Assembly (NCBI GenBank): GCA_963759295.1
Contig: CAVWYT010000004.1
Span: forward strand, 98,225 to 162,224
Direction of reading: 5' to 3'
Source of the DNA: WHSW01 sp963759295
Lineage (GTDB): Bacteria; Actinomycetota; Thermoleophilia; Solirubrobacterales; 70-9
DNA length: 64,000 nucleotides
Both the position numbers and the translations under genes were made by a program. The notes beneath the pieces were generated by a model. It ran no database searches. It was not told the DNA's origin and saw only the letters and a program-made list of their open reading frames with translations. This document shows positions 32,538-40,435 of this stretch, in pieces; the first letter of the stretch is position 1; each line of letters begins with the position of its first letter.

Positions 32538-33254
32538 ATGTCGGCGAGCGCGCGCGACAACCCCACCCGCGATGAGCCAACCGAACAGCAAGCAATGCGG
32601 CCCTCGGCGACGGTGCCCGTCTTCATCCTCGCCGAGGTCGGCGTCTACCGTGACGCGTTAGCGCGCTCCCTCAGTCGCCACCCACGCATCGACGTGGTCG
32701 GCGTCGCGGCCGACCTCGAGGAGGCCCTCGCGGGCGCCCGGCAGGCCGGCCCGGAGATCCTCCTCGTGGACACGCGCATGCCCGCGGACACGAGCGCCGT
32801 GCAGGCACTAGTGGCGGCCGCACCGGACGTCAGGGTCGTCGCCCTCTCCGTCGCAGAGGACGAGCGAGAGGTGATCGCGTTCGCCGAGGCGGGCGCCTCG
32901 GGCTACGTCCCGCTCGATGGATCGATGGAAGACCTCATGGCCGTGATCGAGAGCGTCTCCCGGGGCGAGACGCTGTGCTCGCCCGGGATCGCGGCGACGC
33001 TGTTCCACCGCGTGGCCGTGCTCGCCCACGAGCGTCGGCTCGAGACGAGGCTGACGGCCCGGGAGCTCGATGTCCTGCGCCTGATCGAGGAGGGCCGCTC
33101 GAATAAGGAGATCGCCGGGGCGCTCTGTATCGAGCTCTCGACCGTCAAGAACCACGTCCACAACATCCTCGAGAAGCTCAACGTCCACCGCCGCACCGAG
33201 GCCGCCGCGCGCGCCCGCCACGATCTCCCGAGCCTCGAGGGATCCGGGAGCTGA
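32538..33254 (+). CDS. NarL/LuxR-type response regulator with degenerate receiver
   Basis: 238 residues. An N-terminal receiver (about 27-145) keeps the phospho-acceptor aspartate D78 (EILLVDTRMP) and GASGYV, but the first acidic pair (usually D-D/E-D) reads AE and the conserved lysine after the GASGY turn is absent. The C-terminal LuxR helix-turn-helix is intact (LTARELDVLRLIEEGRSNKE, STVKNHVHNILEKL). No partner kinase is adjacent. Regulation by the CRP-like sites just upstream is likely. A second ATG at 32595 is possible. Confidence 0.9.
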   Translation: MSASARDNPTRDEPTEQQAMRPSATVPVFILAEVGVYRDALARSLSRHPRIDVVGVAADLEEALAGARQAGPEILLVDTRMPADTSAVQALVAAAPDVRVVALSVAEDEREVIAFAEAGASGYVPLDGSMEDLMAVIESVSRGETLCSPGIAATLFHRVAVLAHERRLETRLTARELDVLRLIEEGRSNKEIAGALCIELSTVKNHVHNILEKLNVHRRTEAAARARHDLPSLEGSGS

Positions 33255-33621
33255 TACGGCGGTCGATTTGCGGAGTCGCATCCGGTCGCAATCCCCCCAG
33301 AGCCAGCAATCGGCCAAGCGAGGAACTGGATCCTTCGAAGCCAAGGAACTGAACCTTTCGCCGATTAAGAACCGGGTCCCTTCGAGAGAAGAAGACGCAC
33401 TGAGCGGGCGCAAGGGACTGAACCCTTGTACCTCGCATATGCATCCAATGGCCTATTGCCTATTGCTCCCGCTGGCTCCGAGAATGAGCCGCGCGGCAGG
33501 CGATATGCCTGCCCGAGAAAGTCTCGATGAAGAGACCATCCAAAGGCATTCTGGCGGCCCTAGAAGTCGCCTCAGCTGGGCCGATTCGGCCTGGACCGCG
33601 ATCCCTCAATGGAGGTAGGCA
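33255..33621. other. Non-coding stretch with palindromic-unit array
   Basis: 367 bases between the regulator and the ruined surface-protein gene. No convincing gene is seen. It holds the array at 33320-33428, an ATATGCAT-rich patch near 33437, and a strong Shine-Dalgarno (GGAGGT at 33611-33616) serving the downstream gene remnant. Confidence 0.6.
33320..33428. repeat. Array of four imperfect 18-bp palindromic units
   Basis: Units start at 33320, 33343, 33367 and 33412 (spacing 23, 24, 45, i.e. about one period of 23-24 with one unit missing). They share a core like AAGGAACTGAACCTTTCG; the last (AAGGGACTGAACCCTT) is a near-perfect hairpin. Units vary at several positions, unlike CRISPR repeats, and no cas gene is present. 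Regulator-binding cluster or REP-like element are the main alternatives. Confidence 0.5.
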
Positions 33622-35340
33622 ATGACTGATCGGATTATTGGCCCGTCGGGAGGCAGGCGGAGGCGACGCTTCTTGGCGCTGTTCGCCGGCGCGGTCCTCG
33701 CTGCGCTGCTCGCGTCGCCATCGTCGCTTTGGCATCGCATCCCGATGGTCAGCCTGACCCGGCAGCAACTTCGAGATCGACACCGACGCCAACTTGAAGC
33801 GTCGACGACGCGATCGCCGTGGCGCTCGACTGGGCGACCGTCGATGACGATACCGCGCGCGGTGGACACAGCGAGCAGGCGCCAGCTCGACGAATCCTTC
33901 GGCCAGGGGGCCAAGGAGGACACGGCCGTCCCGGACGTCGGTGGACGGCAGCATCCCGCCGAACAAGAGCGACCTGCTCAACTTCGGCGTCTACCTCGAG
34001 GAGCGGCCCAATGCGGAGCTTCCTGAACCTGTTCTGGCACCGCGTGCAGGAACCGACGCGGCGACGACCAACATGGACTTCGAGTTCAACAAGAATCGAC
34101 GTGTGTCGGGGGCCGACCACGACGGGCACTCCGGCTCGACCGCAACGGCGGCGACTTCTGGTCTGTACGACTTCGAGGGTGGCACGCCGACGTCCGCATC
34201 TCGCGGTGGATTCGCCATCGCGGCTACCGACCTCACCTACGGGCGGCGAGGCCAAGGTGAGCTGCTCGTCGGTACCGACGCCCTGGCCGCCGCGGGCGAC
34301 ACCCTCGGCGATCAAAGTTTGACGAGGCCGGGATCGACCTCACGGATGCGGACTCCGCCCGGCCACGGCGAACAAGCTGCCTGCTGCGGGAACGCGTTAG
34401 GCGTGACGCACCTCGGTACTCGAACACCGCGCGATCCGCCGGACCGGGTCAGATCAGCCCACGAATTCCGGCACGACATACCCGAAGGGACGGACCCCGC
34501 GGGACTCACCAGGCGCACGGATTCGATCTCCCCGACGCGCGATTCAGCCGACGGCGCTCGTTCGATCTCAAGGCTGGCGAAAACAACGACGGTGCAGTGA
34601 ACGTCGCGTTCGCGGCTCCTACAACATCAGGAGCCGGATCCTCGGACGATGGCCTACGCGTTGGAGGACATCGATGCCGCCCAAGCACGAACCGCGACGA
34701 CCTGCGACCGGGACGAGGCGGGTATCAAGACGACGTTACTATCGCGGCGGGCGAGACGGTGGACTGCAGTTCACGAACGAACGCGCAGCGTCGTCGCGGA
34801 TCCTGAAGAACGCAAGAAGTCCGGCGCAGCCGTGAATAACGCCGGGGCGGTCTGCTACGACAACGACGAGTGCGACTACGCGGTCGCCGAAGTCACCGAA
34901 ACGGACGACAACACCGGCGGTGACGAGCACACGGAGTCGGAGAGGTGTGCATGTCCGGACTCACAGCCGGGAAGTACACGGTCAACGACCGGCGACGCCT
35001 CCGCGGGCTACGGCGTCACCGCCGCAACTACGCGGACCAGTCGGTCACGGTGGCCAACGGCACCGACTGCAGTGGAATACCGGTACCCCGCCGGGGCCGG
35101 TGCCACGGCGACGTTCACCAACCCGCCGCTCTCGGACGTCCAGGTCCGCTTCAAGGACGGCGGCTCGGGGGAGACGGCTCTCACGACCACGACCGGAGGT
35201 GGCATCTCGTGCGACGAACGCGTCGGGGACCGACCGACACCACCGACACGACCGGTTGGGATGACACGGAGAGGATCACTGCTGTGCGAGATCGGTCCTC
35301 TCCGGTGACGCACCGGCACGATCGAGATCGACCGAGACGT
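33622..35340 (+). pseudogene. Remnant of a large surface protein with SpaA/prealbumin-like domains
   Basis: After a good Shine-Dalgarno and ATG, a signal peptide reads RRRRRFLALFAGAVLAALL. Family landmarks then appear in order but in changing frames: SNFEIDTDANLK, DESFGQGAKEDTAVPDV, IPPNKSDLLNFGVYLEE, FLNLFWHRVQEP, TTNMDFEFNK, CMSGLTAGKYTV, and ATATFTNPPLSDVQVRFKDG. This order is that of long actinobacterial surface proteins with prealbumin-like (collagen-binding B/SpaA) repeats. At least ten frame changes in 1.7 kb and internal losses mean no full product. Density is far above the neighbouring genes, so real decay is likely, though poor sequence cannot be excluded. Confidence 0.7.
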
Positions 35341-35362
35341 GGCGGAGCTACAAACCGAACTG

Positions 35363-35389
35363 AGAGAGGCGGCCATCGGCCGCCTCTCT
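35363..35389. terminator. 12-bp stem hairpin
   Basis: AGAGAGGCGGCC and GGCCGCCTCTCT pair perfectly around an ATC loop, just beyond the surface-protein remnant. No T-run follows, which is common for actinobacterial terminators. The 83 bases from here to 35472 contain no gene. Confidence 0.65.
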
Positions 35390-35472
35390 GTACGCCGCGC
35401 GGACCAGATCGAACAAGCGTACTGATGAACCGGCTTTGGGAGAGGCGGCGCGGGCGCGTCACAGCGTGCCGT

Positions 35473-36186
35473 TTACGCGTACCCCATCCGCTCGAGGATC
35501 GGGATCTCGTGGATCTGCGGCGGTTGCAGGTGGTCCCAGAGGATCCCACGGGGCCGCGGGTGGGAGCGCTCGACCTCGATCACGGCGCGTGGGGTCGCGA
35601 TCAGGTCGACCGGGAGGTCGTGATCGGTCATCGGCAGGTTCTCGCGCATGACCTGGAGCGGGTGGCAGGTCGTCGCGACCGCGGTGTGGTCGTCGATCTT
35701 GCCGGCGTCGATCAGCAACCCGTACTCGATGTCGGAGAAGCCGCCGCCCTTGCCGACCCGGGCGCCATCGAGGTTGACGGCCACCGAGCCGCAGAGCACG
35801 AGATCGATGTCGGGGAGCTCTTCGTCGGCGACCACCCGCCCGAGTCGCAGCGCGCCCTTGATGGTCGCCGCCTCGCGGACCTGCTCGGCGGACAGCTGGC
35901 GCGGCTCGAGCAGCCGGAAGGGGTGGTTGTCGCGCAGCCGGGGGACCGCCATGACGAGCGTCTTTCCCTCCTCGAGGGCCCGCCGGCGGGCGTGGGTCTG
36001 GGGAGAGTCGGGGTTCGCCTTGATCACCCGGGCGCGCTTCCAGCTCCGATGCCCGGCGAGCTTCTCGGCCGCCAGCTTGGCGCCGGCGAAGTTCGGGATC
36101 CGGCCCTGGGCGCCGGGGAAGCGCGACACGCCCTCCCGGTCCATCGCCTTCCAGACGGCGCGCCTCACCTGGTCCTTGGAGCGCAT
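35473..36186 (-). CDS. 5-formyltetrahydrofolate cyclo-ligase family protein
   Basis: 237 residues: MRSKDQVRRAVWKAMDREGV start, the phosphate/nucleotide loop VGKGGGFSDIEYGLLID, and the C-terminal DLPVDLIATPRAVIEVE, matching the MTHFS-like branch that converts 5-formyl- to 5,10-methenyl-tetrahydrofolate. It is longer than classical MTHFS and closer to the MTHFSD-like group, so activity is probable rather than certain. Divergent from the acyltransferase, with overlapping promoters. Confidence 0.82.
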   Translation of the reverse strand: MRSKDQVRRAVWKAMDREGVSRFPGAQGRIPNFAGAKLAAEKLAGHRSWKRARVIKANPDSPQTHARRRALEEGKTLVMAVPRLRDNHPFRLLEPRQLSAEQVREAATIKGALRLGRVVADEELPDIDLVLCGSVAVNLDGARVGKGGGFSDIEYGLLIDAGKIDDHTAVATTCHPLQVMRENLPMTDHDLPVDLIATPRAVIEVERSHPRPRGILWDHLQPPQIHEIPILERMGYA

Positions 36187-36196
36187 GCGCGCCGGG

Positions 36197-36203
36197 ATAC
36201 TAT
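36197..36203. promoter_or_regulatory. Symmetric shared -10 box between divergent genes
   Basis: ATACTAT reads TACTAT on the plus strand (36198-36203, 7 bases before TTG 36211) and TAGTAT on the minus strand (36202-36197, 10 bases before ATG 36186). Only 24 bases separate the two start codons, so one AT-rich heptamer appears to drive both genes. The perfect palindrome GCGCATGCGC at 36181-36190 overlaps the minus-strand start. Confidence 0.5.
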
Positions 36204-36210
36204 GCGCCCC

Positions 36211-37137
36211 TTGCCGCCCGAGCGGACATCCCTGTCTGATTTCGGCGACGAGACCGCCGAGGCGGCCGTCGAGGCGCCGGAGTCGAACCTGCCCGAGCGC
36301 CGCCCGGCGGAGGCGATGCGCGACCTGCTGCCCGCGATCGAGCCCGACCGACGGCTCGACGACTGGGGGCGCTCGGAGCGGGTCGAGGGGGCACTCGACC
36401 GCACCCTGGTCGAGTTCTTCTACCGCTACTGGTTCCGCTGCGAGGTCGAGGGGATCGAGAACGTGCCCGACGACGGCGGCGCGCTGCTCGTCTCCAACCA
36501 CTCCGGGGCGTTGCCGCCGGACGCGGCGATGATCGCGAAGGCGATCCGCGAGGAGCATCCGCGGCCTCGGCCGCTGTATCTGACCGTCGAGCACTTCTTC
36601 AAGGGCTATCCCGGCTTCTCGATGTTGATCCCGAAGATCGGCGGCGTCGCCGCGCATCCCGCCAACGTCCACCGGCTGCTCTTCGACGAGCGCCGCCTCG
36701 TGCTGGTCTTCCCCGAGGGGCGCAAGGGCACCGAGAAGCTCTACAGGGACCGCTACCGGCTGCGGCGCTTCGGGCGCGGCGGCTTCGTCGAGGCGGCGAT
36801 GCGAGCGGAGGCGAAGCTGGTGCCGCTGTGCGTGGTCGGGGCCGAGGAGGCCGCGCCGATCTTCGCCCAGGTGCCGGCGATGCGAAGGCTGACCGGCCTG
36901 ATCTACTTCCCGCTCACCCCGACCTTCCCGTGGCTCGGGCCGCTCGGGATGCTGGGCTACCTGCCGGCGAAGTTCCGGATCCGGTTCCTGGAGCCGATCG
37001 ACACGCTCGAGCTCGGCGGCGCCGAGGCGGCCAACGACAAGGCGCTGGTGCAAACCGTCGCCCAGGAGATCCGCGCCCGGATCCAGGAGAATCTCGACCA
37101 GATGCTCGCCAAACGCAGATCGGTGTGGTTCGGTTGA
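36211..37137 (+). CDS. PlsC-type acyltransferase, epimerase-linked
   Basis: 308 residues. Acyltransferase block I is SNHSGALPPDAAMI (histidine with a longer spacing to aspartate than the classical HX4D, as in related actinobacterial proteins), block III is VFPEGRKGTEKLY, and there is a hydrophobic C-terminal half. It transfers an acyl group to a glycerolipid or similar acceptor at the membrane. TTG 36211 is chosen because the -10 box ends 7 bases upstream; ATG 36202 lies inside that box. The stop overlaps the start of the epimerase gene. Confidence 0.85.
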   Translation: MPPERTSLSDFGDETAEAAVEAPESNLPERRPAEAMRDLLPAIEPDRRLDDWGRSERVEGALDRTLVEFFYRYWFRCEVEGIENVPDDGGALLVSNHSGALPPDAAMIAKAIREEHPRPRPLYLTVEHFFKGYPGFSMLIPKIGGVAAHPANVHRLLFDERRLVLVFPEGRKGTEKLYRDRYRLRRFGRGGFVEAAMRAEAKLVPLCVVGAEEAAPIFAQVPAMRRLTGLIYFPLTPTFPWLGPLGMLGYLPAKFRIRFLEPIDTLELGGAEAANDKALVQTVAQEIRARIQENLDQMLAKRRSVWFG

Positions 37138-38240
37138 CCGACCCGGCGGCGACGAGACGGATCCTGATCACCGGTCTCTCGACCTACTGGGGCGCGCGGC
37201 TCGCGCAGGCGCTCGAGGGGTTCGAGCAGATCGAGGCGATCATCGGCGTCGACGCCGATGAGCCGACGCTCGAGCTCGAGCGCACCGAGTTCGTGAAGGT
37301 CTCCAACCAGCACACGCTGCTTCAGCGGATCGTCCGCGCGGCGGAGATCGACACCGTGATCGACACCCGGCTGAGCGTCAACTCGGTCACCGCGTCGCCG
37401 CGCCAGGCGCATGAGAACAACGTCATCGGGACGATGAATATCCTCGCCGCCTGCGCCGGCTCGGATTCGCCGGTGCGCAAGTTCGTGTTCAAGAGCTCGA
37501 CGCACTACTACGGCTCCGAGCAGGACGATCCCGCCTTCTTCACCGAGGCGATGCCGCGCCCCCACCCGCCGCGCACCCGCCTGGAGCGCGACATCGTCGA
37601 AGCGGAGGCCGCGGTCACCGACTTCGCGCAGAAGAACCCCGAGCTGACGGTCACGGTGCTGCGGTGCGCGAACGTGCTCGGCCCCGACGTCGAGACCACC
37701 TTCACGCGGCTCTTCGCGCTGCCGCTGGTGCCGATGACGTTCGGCTTCGACCCGCGGCTTCAGTTCGTCCACGAGGATGACGTCGTACACGCGCTCGAGC
37801 ACGCCACGGTGCACGAGATCCCGGGCACCTTCAACGTCGCCGCCGACGGGGTCCTGTCGCTCTCGGAGGCGATCGGCCTGCTGGGCAAGCGGGCGCTGCC
37901 GATCCTGCCGCCGTTCGGGGGCGGCCTGCTCGCCGCCCCGCTGCGGCGGCTCGGGCTCCGCGTCCCGGACGAGGTCACGAACCTGCTGCGCTTCGGGCGC
38001 GGGGTCGACAACCGGCTCTACAAGCTCGCCGGCTTCGATTACGGGTTCACGTCGCGCGAGACCATGGTTCGGCTCGGCGAGCACCTGCGGCTCGCGCCGA
38101 TCATGCGCGGTCGCTCGGGGGAGGAGGGATACCAGTACGAGCGCGAGGTCGAGGAGTTCCTGCGCTGGAGCCCGCACGTCCGCCGCCCGCGAGCCGGCGC
38201 GGAGGGCGTCGCCGCCGACCGCGAGCCGCTCGGCATCTGA
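37134..38240 (+). CDS. NAD-dependent epimerase/dehydratase (extended SDR)
   Basis: 368 residues. Nucleotide-binding RRILITGLSTYWGARLAQAL, DTVIDTRLSVNS, the catalytic region FKSSTHYYG (Y-x-x-x-K-like context altered), and VLRCANVLGPDV. The C-terminal third (PPFGGGLLAAPLRRLG and on) is specific to the acyltransferase-linked subgroup. The TTG start overlaps the acyltransferase stop by 4 bases, so the two act together, probably in lipid or glycolipid metabolism. Substrate unknown. Confidence 0.85.
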   Translation: MTDPAATRRILITGLSTYWGARLAQALEGFEQIEAIIGVDADEPTLELERTEFVKVSNQHTLLQRIVRAAEIDTVIDTRLSVNSVTASPRQAHENNVIGTMNILAACAGSDSPVRKFVFKSSTHYYGSEQDDPAFFTEAMPRPHPPRTRLERDIVEAEAAVTDFAQKNPELTVTVLRCANVLGPDVETTFTRLFALPLVPMTFGFDPRLQFVHEDDVVHALEHATVHEIPGTFNVAADGVLSLSEAIGLLGKRALPILPPFGGGLLAAPLRRLGLRVPDEVTNLLRFGRGVDNRLYKLAGFDYGFTSRETMVRLGEHLRLAPIMRGRSGEEGYQYEREVEEFLRWSPHVRRPRAGAEGVAADREPLGI

Positions 38241-38309
38241 AGCGCGCGTTGCACCCGCGACGTCGCGCGGCGAAGCGGCGCAGGTCGTTTCCTACACTCT
38301 TTCGCAGCC

Positions 38310-39347
38310 GTGGCACGCAAGCTTCAGATCGCTGCCGTGTTCTTCGTCGTGGTCCTGCTGCTGGCCGCGGTCGGCGCCTACGCGTGGGATTCCACCCGCT
38401 CGGACGAGATCGCCGAGGGGGTGACGATCGGCGGCGTCGACGTCAGCGGGATGACCGCCGACGAGGCCGTCGACGCTGTCGACGTCGAGCTCGTCGAGCC
38501 CCTGCGCCACAAGGTCACCGTCAAGTTCGACGGCGTCAAGTACCAACTCAGCGCGGAGAAGCTGGGGATCAGCTCCGACGTCGACGGGATGGTCGACCGG
38601 GCGCTCGAGGAGAGCCAGGAGGGCGGGCTCCCCGGACGCGTGTGGCGCTACGCGACCGGCGGTGAGGTCGATGTCGCGATCTCCCCGCAGCTGACCTACT
38701 CCAATCAGGCGATCGACGAGTTCATCGCCAAGGTCGTCGACGAGGTCAATCGCGACCCGGTCAACGCGACCATCGAGCCGACGCCGACCTCGCTCGGGAA
38801 GGCCCCCGGCCAGGAAGGGGTCGCGGTCGAGGAGGGCAAGCTGCGCTCACGGGTCGAGGCCGCGGTGCAGCGACCGAACGACCGCACCGTCTCGCTGCCG
38901 GTCGAGCGCCTGGAGCCCGATGTCACCCAGGCCGACCTCGCCGCGCAGTACCCGACCTACATCACGATCGACCGGGCGAGCTTCACCCTTCACCTGTGGA
39001 AGGACCTCAATGACGTCGAGGACTACACGGTCGCGGTCGGCCAGCCGGCCTACCCGACTCCGACGGGCCTCTACTCGATTCAGGACAAGCAGGTCGATCC
39101 CGTCTGGAGCGTTCCGAACTCCGACTGGGCGGGTGAGCTCGCGGGCACCGTCGTCCAGGGCGGGACGGCGGAGAATCCGTTGAAGGCGCGCTGGATGGGG
39201 ATCACGGCGGGCGCCGGCATCCATGGCACCGACGACGTCGCTTCGCTGGGCACCGCCGCCTCGCACGGGTGCATCCGGATGTCGGTTCCGGACGTCGAGG
39301 AGCTTTACGACCAGGTCCCGGTCGGCACCCCGGTCTACATCGGGTAG
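38310..39347 (+). CDS. L,D-transpeptidase with peptidoglycan-binding N-domain
   Basis: 345 residues. Membrane anchor at 5-25 (LQIAAVFFVVVLLLAAVGA), then VanW/PG_binding_4-like domain (GVTIGGVDVSGMTADEAVDAV), and a YkuD catalytic domain from about 215 with ITIDRASFTLHLW, YPTPTGLYSIQDKQ and the active site SHGCIRMS (H319, C321). Forms 3-3 cross-links in, or anchors proteins to, peptidoglycan outside the membrane. GTG start with TACACT at 38293-38298, 11 bases upstream. Confidence 0.93.
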   Translation: MARKLQIAAVFFVVVLLLAAVGAYAWDSTRSDEIAEGVTIGGVDVSGMTADEAVDAVDVELVEPLRHKVTVKFDGVKYQLSAEKLGISSDVDGMVDRALEESQEGGLPGRVWRYATGGEVDVAISPQLTYSNQAIDEFIAKVVDEVNRDPVNATIEPTPTSLGKAPGQEGVAVEEGKLRSRVEAAVQRPNDRTVSLPVERLEPDVTQADLAAQYPTYITIDRASFTLHLWKDLNDVEDYTVAVGQPAYPTPTGLYSIQDKQVDPVWSVPNSDWAGELAGTVVQGGTAENPLKARWMGITAGAGIHGTDDVASLGTAASHGCIRMSVPDVEELYDQVPVGTPVYIG

Positions 39348-39416
39348 GCCGCGCCGCGCCGCGCCTGCGCCGTTGCAGCAGCAGGCGTGCGATCGAGGGC
39401 GCCGAAATGAGCCCTG

Positions 39417-40355
39417 ATGGGCCCGACCGACGCGACCGCCGCCCCACGCGCCGAGGAGCTCGAGGCGAGTCCGGCCTGGGATGGCGCTCTCGAGCGCTAC
39501 CGCCGAGAGCTGACCCGACGCGGCGCCTCGCCGGCGACGCTGCGCGCCTACGGGCGCGACCTGCTCGAGCTCGCGGCCTGGTCGACGGCGCGCGGCCGCG
39601 ACCCCGGCGAGCTCGCCTACCGCGACCTGCGCGCCTACGCGGCGGTGCTCTCCGAGCGCCGCCTGGCGCGGGCCAGCGTGGCGCGCAAGCTCGCCGCGGC
39701 CCGTGGGCTGCACCAGCATCTGGTGCTCAGCGGCGCGGCGAGCGCCAACCCGGCCGACCTGCTGCCGTCTCCGAAGCGCGGCTCGCGGCTGCCGCGAGTG
39801 CTCGGCCGCGACGAGGTCGCGGCGCTGCTCGACCGGATTCCGGCCACCGGGCCGCTCGAGGTCCGCGACCGGGCGCTGTTCGAGCTCGCCTACTCGTGCG
39901 GCATGCGCGCCGACGAGATCGTCCGCGCCGACGTCGGCGACCTCGACTTCGACTCCGAGACCATCCGCGTCACCGGCAAGGGCTCCAAGACGCGCCTGCT
40001 GCCGATCGGCGAGCCCGCCCAGCGCGCCCTGCGCCGCTACCTGGAGACCGCGCGGCACGCGCTGGCCGGGGCGGAGGAGACCGCGCTCTTCGTCTCGCGC
40101 CGCGGGCGGCGCCTGTCGCCGTCGGACATCCGGCGTCGGCTCGAGAAGTGGGTACGCGAGGCGGCGGTCGCCGGGCGCGTATCGCCGCACACGCTGCGCC
40201 ACTCGTTCGCGACCCACCTGCTCGAGGGCGGCGCGGACCTGCGCTCGATCCAGGAGCTGCTCGGTCACGCGAGCGTCTCGACGACCCAGGTCTACACGCG
40301 GGTCGAGCCGTCGCGCCTGCGCCGCGAGTACGCAAAGTCTCACCCTCGCGCCTAG
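39417..40355 (+). CDS. xerD: XerC/XerD tyrosine recombinase
   Basis: 312 residues: N-terminal SAM-like core-binding domain (LTRRGASPATLRAYGRDLLEL) and catalytic domain with the full set, R in CGMRADEIV, K in GKGSKTRLLP, HTLRHSFATHLLEGGAD (H and R), LGHASVSTTQVYTRV (H and nucleophile Y). Length and lack of arm-binding domain mark a housekeeping Xer protein that resolves chromosome dimers, rather than a phage integrase. XerC versus XerD cannot be told from this alone. Confidence 0.9.
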   Translation: MGPTDATAAPRAEELEASPAWDGALERYRRELTRRGASPATLRAYGRDLLELAAWSTARGRDPGELAYRDLRAYAAVLSERRLARASVARKLAAARGLHQHLVLSGAASANPADLLPSPKRGSRLPRVLGRDEVAALLDRIPATGPLEVRDRALFELAYSCGMRADEIVRADVGDLDFDSETIRVTGKGSKTRLLPIGEPAQRALRRYLETARHALAGAEETALFVSRRGRRLSPSDIRRRLEKWVREAAVAGRVSPHTLRHSFATHLLEGGADLRSIQELLGHASVSTTQVYTRVEPSRLRREYAKSHPRA

Positions 40356-40435
40356 CGACAGGAGGCGGGGATCGCCCCTCAACCTCTACGGGAACCCGGG
40401 AGCCGCGGGCGGGCGGGTGCGTATAGATTCCAGGC

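Noticed and set aside
32381..32575. 64-codon frame between the CRP-like sites and the LuxR-type gene
   Set aside because: It overlaps the regulator start and shows no protein-like composition.
33320..33428. CRISPR array
   Set aside because: Units differ from each other at many positions, the gaps between them are only about 5-27 bases, and there are no cas genes.
39417..40355. The Xer recombinase as the integrase of the tRNA-Gly accessory blocks
   Set aside because: It lies outside the blocks, on the other side of the tRNA among housekeeping genes, and has the length and motifs of chromosomal XerC/D.
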